Shown one piece after another: positions 1-7,697 of a stretch of DNA of 64,000 nucleotides. This stretch comes from Kluyvera ascorbata_C. GTDB lineage: Bacteria; Pseudomonadota; Gammaproteobacteria; Enterobacterales; Enterobacteriaceae. The notes beneath the pieces are model-generated. The model did no database searches. It worked only from the letters and a program-made list of their open reading frames with translations, and was not told the DNA's origin. The stretch is from contig NZ_JBIQOI010000002.1 of NCBI RefSeq assembly GCF_044197065.1, forward strand, positions 372,001 to 436,000, written 5' to 3'. Each line of letters opens with the position of its first letter. The stretch's first letter is position 1. The position numbers were made by a program, and so were the translations under genes.

Positions 1-799
1 AACTGCCACAGATCCCCTGTTTGCAGGAGACGCAGACCTTGAGCCCCGCCAACGCCAGCGCTTCAACGATGGTCTGGTTTGCCGCCACCTGAACGGTGAT
101 GCCGCTGGCGGCTGCCACCACTTCAAACGGCTGGCCGCCGGTTTCCACCTCGGCGCTAAAGCACTCCTGGTGGATCTGCTCCGGCGCGTAGCCCTGTGCG
201 GTGGCCTGCTCGCTGACCGCATCCATCAGCCGCGTCGGGCCGCAGACGTAGACGTGAGTGCCAGCAGGCACGTCGCACAGCACCGCAGCAAGGTTGATAC
301 GCTGCTCGTCGCTAAAGTGCAGATGCACCTGCGGGGCATAGGCCGATGCCGTCAACTGGGCGACAAACGCGGCCTGGGCGCGGCTTCGCGCACAGTAATG
401 CAGGCTGAAAGCGCGCCCGGCTGCCAGCAGCTCCGCCGCCATCGCCAGCATCGGCGTAATGCCGATACCGCCGCCGATAAGCAGGCTGTGGCTGGCCTTT
501 TCATCCAGCGCAAACAGATTGCGCGGCTCGCTCACCTGAATCTCATCGCCTTCCTGAAGCCGGTGCACGGCGAGCGAGCCGCCTTTTGACTGGCTGTCTT
601 TCAGCACGCCAAGCTGGTAGTGATGGCGTTCAAACGGATCGCCGCACAGCGAGTACGGACGCACCAGATCGTCGCCCAGATGCACGTCGATATGCGCCCC
701 GGCGGTGAACGCGGGCAGCGCCGTACCGTCGGTTTTCGCCAGCGTCAGCAGCAGCACCTCGCCCTGTAGCTCGCGGCGGATAACCTGTAATGTCAGCAT
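1..799 (-). CDS. iacF: IacF-like oxygenase reductase (FAD, NAD, 2Fe-2S), 3' end cut by window
   Basis: Phthalate-dioxygenase-reductase-type electron carrier that would pass electrons from NAD(P)H to the Rieske oxygenase IacCD. The visible 266 residues begin MLTLQVIRRELQ and show an FAD-binding RPYSL motif near residue 48, an NAD-binding GGGIGITP motif near 108, and the start of a plant-type ferredoxin domain (CKQGICGS) that runs off the left edge before its last cysteines. The start is the ATG at 799, preceded by GGAGG and 10 bp after the iacE stop. It is the last visible gene of the iac operon. The name rests on family plus operon order; a VanB-like reductase of another pathway would look the same in isolation. 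Confidence 0.85.
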   Translation of the reverse strand, partial: MLTLQVIRRELQGEVLLLTLAKTDGTALPAFTAGAHIDVHLGDDLVRPYSLCGDPFERHHYQLGVLKDSQSKGGSLAVHRLQEGDEIQVSEPRNLFALDEKASHSLLIGGGIGITPMLAMAAELLAAGRAFSLHYCARSRAQAAFVAQLTASAYAPQVHLHFSDEQRINLAAVLCDVPAGTHVYVCGPTRLMDAVSEQATAQGYAPEQIHQECFSAEVETGGQPFEVVAAASGITVQVAANQTIVEALALAGLKVCVSCKQGICGS

Positions 800-809
800 T
801 TCCGCCTCC

Positions 810-1550
810 TTAACGCATAAACAGCCCGCCGTTAATGTCCCAGGTGGCCCCGGTGACAAACGACGATTGTTGAGAGGCCAGCAGCGCTACGGCTTCGGCG
901 ACAAACGCCGCGTCGCCAAGTTCGCCGACCGGGATCATCTGCAACAGGCCGGGCATCTTCTCTTCCGGCACCAGCGCGTGCACCGTCGGCAGGTCCATTG
1001 GCCCCGGCGCGATGGCGTTGACCGTCACGCCGGATTTCGCGAGCTCGCGGGCAAAGACTTTGGTCAGCGTCAGAATGCCGCCTTTTGACGCCGCGTAGTG
1101 CGCCCCGGATGCGGTGCCGCCGTTCTGCCCGGCGAGCGACGCCAGGTTGATGATGCGACCGTAGCCACGGCGGGCGAAGTAGCGCCCCATCGTCTGGCAG
1201 CCGACGAACGTGCCGCGCAGGTTGGTGGAAATCACCTGGTCAAACTCCTCTGCGGTGATCTCCATTACCGGGGTCGCGAGGGTCAGCGCGGCGTTATTGA
1301 CCAGCACCTGTAGGGTGCCAAAGCGCTCAATCGTCGCCGTCAGCGCACGGTCAAAGGCCTCCGGCTGGCGGATATCCAGCCCCAGCGCCAGGACTTTGCC
1401 TTCGCCGTTATCGAGGTTTGCCGCCGCGGCTTCGGCGCGGGCGGCGTCGACATCGGTCAGCACCACCTGAAAGCCCTCGGCCAGCAGATGAGCGGCAATC
1501 ACGTTGCCGAGACCGGAAGCCGCCCCGGTCACTAATGCGGTTTGCGTCAT
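810..1550 (-). CDS. iacE: IacE-like short-chain dehydrogenase/reductase
   Basis: A 246-residue classical SDR of the FabG type. The Rossmann glycine motif TGAASGLG is at residues 8-15, an NNAA motif follows strand 4, and the catalytic YAASK lies near residues 150-154. The chosen start (MTQTALVTGA) has AAGGA upstream; the frame stays open for 14 more codons without a credible site. In iac clusters IacE is known to act on oxidised indole-3-acetate intermediates together with IacA. It sits 10 bp downstream of iacD and 10 bp upstream of iacF, so it is translated from the same transcript. The assignment comes from operon position; the domain alone only says SDR. Confidence 0.85.
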   Translation of the reverse strand: MTQTALVTGAASGLGNVIAAHLLAEGFQVVLTDVDAARAEAAAANLDNGEGKVLALGLDIRQPEAFDRALTATIERFGTLQVLVNNAALTLATPVMEITAEEFDQVISTNLRGTFVGCQTMGRYFARRGYGRIINLASLAGQNGGTASGAHYAASKGGILTLTKVFARELAKSGVTVNAIAPGPMDLPTVHALVPEEKMPGLLQMIPVGELGDAAFVAEAVALLASQQSSFVTGATWDINGGLFMR

Positions 1551-1560
1551 AAACGGTTCC

Positions 1561-2043
1561 TTACAGGATGTAGCCGATGCTGTGCAGCACATCGTCGCTG
1601 TTGACCAGGCGAATCACCTTCTGGGTAATGCGCCAGCCGCTTTCCTGCGGGCGCAAGTGCCAGGTGATGTCGGCGGCGTAGTGGCGGCTGTGGCCCTTGC
1701 GGTGTTCCCACAGCGACTGTGCGCCGCGTATCACCACTTCGTTTTCGCTGGCTTCCAGCAGGCGGAAGCGCGACAGCGTGCGCAGGGTTCTGGCACGCGG
1801 CGTGGTGGAGATAGACTCGCCGCTATAAAGGCGCTTTACGCGCTTGGCGCGCATTTCGTGATCGTCGCAGGCGTAGTTGAGCGTGTTTTTGAAGTCGGTC
1901 TCGGTCGGGTCGATCGGCACCACATACAAGCCGTCGTGCTGCCAGAGATCCAGCCAGGCATCGAACTCGCCCTGATCCAGCAGGTCGCCTTCGAGGTTGA
2001 TAACCGCGATGGCGTTAAACAGTACAGATTCAGCGGTCGTCAT
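1561..2043 (-). CDS. iacD: IacD-like Rieske oxygenase small (beta) subunit
   Basis: A 160-residue beta subunit of an aromatic-ring-hydroxylating dioxygenase (cystatin-like fold, ring_hydroxyl_B family), of typical length for these subunits. It has the usual structural features and no metal ligands of its own. Its ATG abuts the iacC stop codon exactly (TAA then ATG), which points to translational coupling and an equimolar alpha/beta complex. In the iac pathway IacCD is required for the later ring-oxidation steps that lead from oxidised indole-acetate to catechol. Identity depends on its pairing with iacC. Confidence 0.87.
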   Translation of the reverse strand: MTTAESVLFNAIAVINLEGDLLDQGEFDAWLDLWQHDGLYVVPIDPTETDFKNTLNYACDDHEMRAKRVKRLYSGESISTTPRARTLRTLSRFRLLEASENEVVIRGAQSLWEHRKGHSRHYAADITWHLRPQESGWRITQKVIRLVNSDDVLHSIGYIL

Positions 2044-3354
2044 TTATTCCATCTCCGTCATCAGTTTTTTCCACTGCTGGTAGGCCGCGCGCATGCCGGT
2101 TTCGGCGCTAACGTCGCTACGCAGGCCATCGTCGGTGCGGTATTCCCCCGCCAGACCACGGTTGAGCATGATCCACAGGTCGTCACCGGCGGTAGCCCCG
2201 CGCTGGACGCGCTCCCACGCTTCCGAGTCGTCCGGCGTGCCAAAGCCCATCGGCCCCTGGAAGTGCTCGTGCAGACGCAAACGCGCCTGGTTAGCGATTT
2301 CCGGGCCGCCGTCCATGGTGATCACCGCATGGTGAATTTCGGTTTCGTTTACCGACACCGGCTGCAATACGCGGAAGAAGGCCATCGAGCAGGCAATATT
2401 CGGGAAGATATTGAGGTTGAAGCCAGAGCCACCGACCGCACGGACGATACGACGCACCTGATCCTCGTCGTGATCGGTGCGCAGCGCGTCGGCCAGTTCG
2501 GTAAAGCGCTCCGGGATCGGCGCGTCCAGATTGGCTTCCAGATCCACCAGTTCCGGGATCATCACCATCACGCTATGGCCATTGCCGAGGTCTTCAACGT
2601 AGCCGCTGCCGTCGACAAAGTTGAGCATATCTTCGGTCTGCTTATCGACCGAGCTTAAGAACGAGCGGTGCACCACCGGGAAGTGGTAGCCATCGGTGGT
2701 GTTCTCGAGCTGGATTTTCCAGTTGCCGGGGAAGCGGAAACGGTGCGCCGGGCCGGTTTTTATCGGGTAGCCCGCGCCCTGCTTCATAAACAGATCCATC
2801 CACTTTTTCGCCGCGCCGAGGAAATCTTCCAGCGGTTCAATATGGTCGTTAAAGGTGGCGAAGATCATGCCCGCGTACTGTTCAGTACGCAGGGACACCA
2901 GCCCCAGCTCGCCTTTTTCTAACTGGTCGGCATAGCTTTCCGGGTGCGGCACGCCGCGCAGGCTGCCGTCCAGCGCGTAGCCCCAGCCGTGGTACGGACA
3001 GACAAAGCTGTTGGTTTTGCCGCTGCGGTGTTCGCAGACGGTAGCCGCGCGGTGGCGGCAGCGGTTCAATAGGGTGTGGATGGTGCCTTTACGGTCACGC
3101 ACCACAATCACCGGCTGGGTGCCAATTTCGGTGGTTTTGAAGCTGCCGGTCTCCGGGATTTCGCTGGCGTGCGCCACCCAGACCCAGGTTTTGCCGAACA
3201 CGCGATCCAGCTCCAGATTGAACAGTGCATCAGAGGTGTACAGCGAGGTGTGTACACGGTCGTGCTGTACCAGCGAGGCAATCTCGTCGCGGCTCGGCGC
3301 GTTTGGCGTCGTGGTATCGATATTTTTCACATGAATCAGGTGGTCACACTGCAT
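2044..3354 (-). CDS. iacC: IacC-like Rieske non-haem iron oxygenase large (alpha) subunit
   Basis: Catalytic subunit of a ring-hydroxylating oxygenase. Numbered from an upstream in-frame ATG at 3360, the Rieske [2Fe-2S] ligands C101-x-H103 and C121-x2-H124 are intact. The mononuclear iron site follows: two histidines in the segment DGYHFPVVH (226 and 231) with the bridging Asp at 223. I chose the ATG at 3354 (436 aa) because AGGAG lies 7 bp before it and only 1 bp before the upstream ATG. The start overlaps the end of iacI by 11 bp. With IacD as partner and IacF as reductase it forms a complete oxygenase system, as in iac clusters of Acinetobacter and Pseudomonas. Confidence 0.9.
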   Translation of the reverse strand: MQCDHLIHVKNIDTTTPNAPSRDEIASLVQHDRVHTSLYTSDALFNLELDRVFGKTWVWVAHASEIPETGSFKTTEIGTQPVIVVRDRKGTIHTLLNRCRHRAATVCEHRSGKTNSFVCPYHGWGYALDGSLRGVPHPESYADQLEKGELGLVSLRTEQYAGMIFATFNDHIEPLEDFLGAAKKWMDLFMKQGAGYPIKTGPAHRFRFPGNWKIQLENTTDGYHFPVVHRSFLSSVDKQTEDMLNFVDGSGYVEDLGNGHSVMVMIPELVDLEANLDAPIPERFTELADALRTDHDEDQVRRIVRAVGGSGFNLNIFPNIACSMAFFRVLQPVSVNETEIHHAVITMDGGPEIANQARLRLHEHFQGPMGFGTPDDSEAWERVQRGATAGDDLWIMLNRGLAGEYRTDDGLRSDVSAETGMRAAYQQWKKLMTEME

Positions 3355-3898
3355 GTCCATTCTCCTGCACGTCTTCGACGGTCTGATTTTGGTCCGGCAC
3401 CGGGAGGGTATCCTCGGCGTGCCAGTGGCTTACGGGTCGGCTAAACAGGTTGCGGGTGGTGAAATGGTGCATCACCATCTCCCCCGCTTCGCGCCGGAAG
3501 GTGACGTTTAATTCGGCGGCGTTGAGGTGCGCGCCGCCCGCGCTGAAGGCCGAGGTTTGCAGCATCAGCCAGCGGCCCTGTACCTCTCCACCTGCTGCCA
3601 TCGTCAGCGCCTCTGAACAGAGAAAGTGCGCGTTCATAGCGAAGTGCGCGGGCTCTCGGACGTAGCCCGCCATCATCGCAATAATCGCCGCGCGTCCCTG
3701 ATGACGCCCCAGTCGCGTGGCGTAGGGTTCGCCGACGCCTTGCCAGCAGGCATCGACGCTGAACAGCGCGCCAATGGCCTGCACCGTGTCGAGTGAATCC
3801 AGCCGGTCGCACAGGTGCATGTAGTGGCTGATACACACCCGCGCGGCCTGCTGGTCTTCGAGCTGCTGAAGGCGCAGCGCATCCTGAGAGGTCATCAT
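3344..3898 (-). CDS. iacI: IacI-like NTF2/SnoaL-fold protein
   Basis: A 184-residue protein starting MMTSQDALRLQQLEDQQ, with GGGGGC just upstream of the paired ATGs. Its length and pattern fit the SnoaL-like/NTF2 family: an N-terminal helix with an HYMHLCDRLD segment, then alternating strands. This fold is shared with oxygenase beta subunits and with small cyclases and hydratases. In iac clusters iacI is a small accessory gene whose role is not well settled. It lies between iacB and iacC, giving the order H-A-B-I-C-D-E-F as in Acinetobacter-type clusters. The family call is good; the precise biochemical role is unknown. Confidence 0.75.
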   Translation of the reverse strand: MMTSQDALRLQQLEDQQAARVCISHYMHLCDRLDSLDTVQAIGALFSVDACWQGVGEPYATRLGRHQGRAAIIAMMAGYVREPAHFAMNAHFLCSEALTMAAGGEVQGRWLMLQTSAFSAGGAHLNAAELNVTFRREAGEMVMHHFTTRNLFSRPVSHWHAEDTLPVPDQNQTVEDVQENGHAV

Positions 3899-3906
3899 CT
3901 GCCCCC

Positions 3907-4266
3907 TTAGCCCTGGATAATCAGCTCGCGACCGACGCGGGCTTCGATTTTGCAGTACTTCCACAGCTTGCTGCCGCTGTCGCCGACCGGGGTGGTGCGG
4001 AACAGGTTGCAGACCGCGGCCACGTTTTCCAGCGCCTGGGCGTCTGCCAGTACGTAGGTGGTCCATGGTGCGGTAGTGGACGGGCCGACCATCAACTGGT
4101 CATCGTCCATATTGCCGATAACCGTGATCCCCGGGGTCTCTTCGATTCCTTTCATCATCACGCCGAAAGCGGCCCATACCTGTTTGGCTTCCGCCGCGCT
4201 GGCGTCAAAAAAGTTCTGGTTCACGCCGATGCAAAACAGCACGCGCAGTGTGGTTGATTGGCTCAT
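3907..4266 (-). CDS. iacB: IacB-like small protein of the indole-acetate cluster
   Basis: A 119-residue soluble protein with no signal peptide or membrane segment (starts MSQSTTLRVLFCIGVNQ). I recognise no catalytic motif. Conserved-looking features are the N-terminal beta strand and a GNMDDDQ segment. Size and position directly after iacA and before iacI match iacB, which in known clusters has no firmly established reaction. The start has AAGGAGC 5 bp upstream. The gene lies 22 bp after iacA and 8 bp before iacI. The assignment is by synteny, so confidence in the family is moderate. Confidence 0.7.
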   Translation of the reverse strand: MSQSTTLRVLFCIGVNQNFFDASAAEAKQVWAAFGVMMKGIEETPGITVIGNMDDDQLMVGPSTTAPWTTYVLADAQALENVAAVCNLFRTTPVGDSGSKLWKYCKIEARVGRELIIQG

Positions 4267-4288
4267 TGGTTGCTCCTTAGGTTAAAAA

Positions 4289-5416
4289 TTACAGGTAACC
4301 GGGCATCGGTTTACCGCCGAAAAAGACCGTACCGGCGTTGAGGTACGAGAGGTCGCCCATAAAGGCGTGTTGGGTAATCACCATCGTGTCGCGGACGTAG
4401 CGCTGCAGCGGGCTGGTCATGGTGACGCCGCCCATACCGTTCAGTGCCAGCGCCTGGCGTGCCACTTCGGCAGCGACGCGGGTCACGTGGGTTGAGGAAA
4501 GTCGTAAGGCGTTGATCTGCGCGCAGTCTGCGTCATCGCCTCTGTGCAATTGCTGCCAGACGTCGTCGATGGCGTCATAGAACCAGGCGCGCGCGGATCG
4601 CAGGTCGGCCTCGCAGCGGGCAATTTGCATCTGCGCCTGCGGGCGGTCCGCCAGACGCGGCGCGCCGGTTACTGACTGCTGACGATGGGCAATGGCGTAA
4701 ATTTCGTTGAGCGCCGCGCGGGCCACACCGAGCGCCACCACCGAGAGCACCTGGGTGGCTAACGAGAGTACCGGATAGCGGTACAGTGGGCCTTCAAGGT
4801 TCAGCGCGCCGCCGCGTATAAAGGTCCACTCCTGTGGCACAAACACGTCGTCTACCAGCAGGTCGTGGCTGCCGGTTCCGGCGAGGCCCACGGTGTCCCA
4901 GACCGGGTCAATCTGCACGCTGGCGCGAGGCAGTACCGCCATGCGCGGAAGCGCCTGGTCGCCATCGGGGAGAATGCCTACCCCCAGCACCGACGCGCCC
5001 ATACTGCCGCTGGCAAAGCTCCAGCGTCCGCTGACCCGGTAGCCGCCGTCGGCCTGACGCGCCTTTTGCGTCGGGAAAATCCCGCCCGCAAAGACCACGT
5101 CCGGGCCGTCGCGATACAGTTCTTTTAACGTGTCTACCGGCAGCGCACCGAGGTAAAACGGGCTCATGCCGAAGCTCGCCACCCAGCCTGCGGAACCGTC
5201 CGCGGTGGCAATCTGTTCAATCAGTTCGCAGAACTGCGCCGGGGAGCACTCATCACCGCCGTAGATTTTTGGCACCAACGCGCGATAAACGCCCGCCTGT
5301 TTAAAGCCGGTAATGATGTCGTCGGAAATATGGCGTTGATGCTCAAAATCGGCACTGCGCGCGCTCACTTCGCTCAGCAGCGGAACCAGCGATTCACGAA
5401 CCTGGATGGCAGACAT
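4289..5416 (-). CDS. iacA: IacA-like flavin-dependent monooxygenase (acyl-CoA dehydrogenase fold)
   Basis: A 375-residue protein of the acyl-CoA-dehydrogenase-like group D flavoprotein monooxygenases, related to HpaB and HsaA-type hydroxylases. The N-terminal helical domain contains a DGSAGWV segment, the middle beta domain FAGGIFPTQKA and GRWSFASGSMGA, and the C-terminal helical domain ALNGMGGV. The start MSAIQVRESL has GGAG 7 bp upstream. In the iac pathway IacA carries out the first attack on the indole ring of indole-3-acetate, using reduced flavin from IacG, which is not in this window. A 101-bp gap separates it from iacH. Confidence 0.85.
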   Translation of the reverse strand: MSAIQVRESLVPLLSEVSARSADFEHQRHISDDIITGFKQAGVYRALVPKIYGGDECSPAQFCELIEQIATADGSAGWVASFGMSPFYLGALPVDTLKELYRDGPDVVFAGGIFPTQKARQADGGYRVSGRWSFASGSMGASVLGVGILPDGDQALPRMAVLPRASVQIDPVWDTVGLAGTGSHDLLVDDVFVPQEWTFIRGGALNLEGPLYRYPVLSLATQVLSVVALGVARAALNEIYAIAHRQQSVTGAPRLADRPQAQMQIARCEADLRSARAWFYDAIDDVWQQLHRGDDADCAQINALRLSSTHVTRVAAEVARQALALNGMGGVTMTSPLQRYVRDTMVITQHAFMGDLSYLNAGTVFFGGKPMPGYL

Positions 5417-5517
5417 GGCTTTCTCCACAATTTTTATAGGCAGCCGTTCGCAGGGCGAACGAGGCCGCAATGAGTCGAACTCACTGAGTCATCAGGGAAA
5501 AGGTAAAACGGGTTGGC

Positions 5518-6642
5518 TTAGCGGCGTTGTCGCGCCGTGAGCCATTCGGCGGCCTGTACCAGCAACCCTTCGGCACCTTTACGGGCCACCAGTTGCAGGG
5601 CAATCGGGCGACCATCATGCGTGCCCGCAGGCAGCGTAAGCGCCGGATGTCCGCTAAGGTTGAACGGCCTCACCAGCCGGGTCAGGTTGACCACGCTGAG
5701 CGGGTCTTTCGCCTCGGTAAGCGTCGGTGGCAATTCTGGCAACGTGGCAAGCGCCACTAGCGGCGTGGTCGCCAGCAGCGCATCGACATCGTCGCTGAAG
5801 CGCTGCCGCACCTTTTCCGCCTGGGACAGCGCCTCGGCGCTGATGTTAGCCCCGGCACGAATGCGGGTTGCCACATCAGCTGAGACAGTGTTTTTCGCCA
5901 GTAGCGCGCGGAAGGCCTGCCAGTTTTCATGGCTGATAATGGCGACACCCGCAAGATGGGCATCGGTGAGCGTTGGCAGTTCGCCGTGCTCTGGCTGCAC
6001 GTGCGCGTCAGCAAGGAAACGCAGCAGTGCGGCATCAATTTCCGGCAGCGCCGCAGAGATAAAGGTGATGGCTGGCAACGCGTCCAGTGGGGATGAGACG
6101 GCAATGTCCAGGCGGTTTAGCGCCTGACGAAGGGTGTCCGCATCGCGGGTAAACAGGCCGACGCTGTCGAGCGAGCTGTCGGCGGGCATCACGCCGTGTC
6201 GACTCAGCACGCCATAGCCGGGCTTGAGGCCAAGAACGCCGCAGCAGGCTGCCGGCATGCGTACCGAACCACCGGTATCGGTGCCGAGCGCAAAATCGAC
6301 CTCGCCCGCCGCCACAACCGCTGCCGAACCGCTGGAAGACCCGCCGGGAATAAGCGACGGGAAACGTGGATTCAGCGGGGTACCGCTCCAGGGATTTACC
6401 CCAGTCACGCCAAACGCCAGTTCATGTAACGTGGTTTTTCCTGACAGCACGCAGCCGTTCGCCAGCAGGGTGGCAACAACGCTCGCATGCTGCGCGGCGA
6501 CCGGCGTATCCGCCAGCGCCTGACAACCCGCCTGGGTGCGGAATCCCGCCACGTCCAGGGTGTCTTTGACGGCAAAACTCAGGTCGCCCTCGCCGAGGGT
6601 GAACCGTTCGACAAACCCATTGCTCTCACAAACTGGCTGCAT
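5518..6642 (-). CDS. iacH: IacH-like amidase (amidase-signature family)
   Basis: A 374-residue amidase-signature enzyme. The Ser-cisSer-Lys catalytic apparatus is visible: the lysine in FAVKDTLD (K26), the serine-rich GGSSSGSAA (residues 100-108) and the nucleophile in GTDTGGSVRMP (S126). The start MQPVCESNGF follows AAGGTG; the frame is open further upstream but without an initiation site. IacH is conserved in iac clusters and has been proposed to act on amides of indole-acetate or on a pathway intermediate; its role is less certain than that of IacA, C, D and E. It is the promoter-proximal gene of the operon, with 333 bp between it and iacR. Confidence 0.82.
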   Translation of the reverse strand: MQPVCESNGFVERFTLGEGDLSFAVKDTLDVAGFRTQAGCQALADTPVAAQHASVVATLLANGCVLSGKTTLHELAFGVTGVNPWSGTPLNPRFPSLIPGGSSSGSAAVVAAGEVDFALGTDTGGSVRMPAACCGVLGLKPGYGVLSRHGVMPADSSLDSVGLFTRDADTLRQALNRLDIAVSSPLDALPAITFISAALPEIDAALLRFLADAHVQPEHGELPTLTDAHLAGVAIISHENWQAFRALLAKNTVSADVATRIRAGANISAEALSQAEKVRQRFSDDVDALLATTPLVALATLPELPPTLTEAKDPLSVVNLTRLVRPFNLSGHPALTLPAGTHDGRPIALQLVARKGAEGLLVQAAEWLTARQRR

Positions 6643-6975
6643 GATTAACACCTTAACCAGAAAAAATGAATCATATTCAGGCGCGCAGTCATTGCTGCTT
6701 TTTTGCCATGACCAATGTGTAATCACTATGGAATATTTAGATGAAAATTCAAGTAAATTTTCACGTTAAATTTACGGTAAAATAACAATTAATTAACCTT
6801 TTATTGATAAGGGTTAATCACGCAGTTTGATGAATTACAACGCAAAATAGCGAATACAGGCGGGCGCTACCGTTGGCGGCGAGGCCGACGGTAGTCATAA
6901 GAAAAGAGTGTATTTACAGGGGGTTATGATAATTTTCTACGCGGGTCACAATTTTGTCATTGTGTCGTATTGGGG
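6643..6975 (-). promoter_or_regulatory. Intergenic region carrying the presumed iac operon promoter
   Basis: A 333-bp AT-rich stretch between the iacR stop and the iacH start, with no credible gene. It should hold the promoter and MarR-type operator for the H-A-B-I-C-D-E-F operon. An imperfect dyad at 6764-6776 (CGTTAAATTTACG) sits in a run of AT-rich repeats and is my best operator candidate, but it is weak. A stable hairpin at 6867-6894 (arms CTACCG...CGGTAG) may mark the end of iacR, although no T-run follows it. Confidence 0.4.
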
Positions 6976-7437
6976 CTACAGCTCATTAAGATTATCCAGC
7001 ACTTTCGACAGCGACTGGTTCATTTTTTCCACCTGACTTGCGCTCATTCCCTTAAAGCCTTTGTCGAAAATCTTCCCCACCAGCGGCATCGCTTCCGCCA
7101 CTTTCTGCTGGCCTGCTTCGGTGAGCATCACCACCGTTACCCGCGCGTCGCTTGCGCTATTTGCGGTGGTCACCAGGCCATCATCGCGCAGGCGGCCAAC
7201 AATTTTGGTGACCGTCGGCATCTTCGCCAGCGCGTATTCGGATATTTGCGAGATACTCGCCTCGCCGTACTGGTGCGTGATCATCAACACGCGAAAGCGC
7301 GACACGTCCAGCGCAATCTTTTTCAGCGCCACTTCTACGGTTTGGGTGTAACGCGCATAGACGTTAACAATCCAGTAGAACGGAAACTCTTCACGATGAA
7401 AGGCGGTATCGTCCGATACTTTTTTTGTATGACTCAT
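6976..7437 (-). CDS. iacR: IacR-like MarR-family regulator
   Basis: A 153-residue MarR-family winged-helix regulator: an N-terminal dimerisation helix (FPFYWIVNVYARYTQTVEVA), a recognition-helix region SEYALAKMPTVTKIVGRLRDDGLV, and the wing SASDARVTVVMLTEAG. The ATG at 7437 has AAGGAAACGC upstream. In known iac systems IacR is a MarR repressor released by indole-3-acetate. Here it lies on the same strand as the operon, upstream of iacH, and diverges from the MFS carrier gene. It could therefore control both the 6643-6975 and 7438-7697 regions. That dual control is inference. Confidence 0.85.
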   Translation of the reverse strand: MSHTKKVSDDTAFHREEFPFYWIVNVYARYTQTVEVALKKIALDVSRFRVLMITHQYGEASISQISEYALAKMPTVTKIVGRLRDDGLVTTANSASDARVTVVMLTEAGQQKVAEAMPLVGKIFDKGFKGMSASQVEKMNQSLSKVLDNLNEL

Positions 7438-7697
7438 GCGTTTCCTTACCCCATCAAACCACAGATTTTTCGATTATACCCTGAGTCGTTACGCCCGTCC
7501 TGACCCCTTTTCGCCCCGAATACCGGCGGCTTGGGAATTAGCGCGACGCAGATCTCATTATGATTCACAAATGCCACACGCATAACAAATACGTATCATT
7601 TTATCTACGTAAAATTGACATCTATGATGGCGATTTTCTATACGTTAGCAGCCTGCATCTCGGTACCCATACTAATAAACACAATGTGGAGCTTTTC

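Noticed and set aside
1504..2658. 384-codon plus-strand open frame across the iac oxygenase genes
   Set aside because: It is antisense to three overlapping-or-adjacent genes with clear Rieske, beta-subunit and SDR motifs; long antisense frames are expected in high-GC coding DNA.
6867..6894. Hairpin after iacR as a rho-independent terminator
   Set aside because: Good stem but no T-run on either strand; kept only as a comment.
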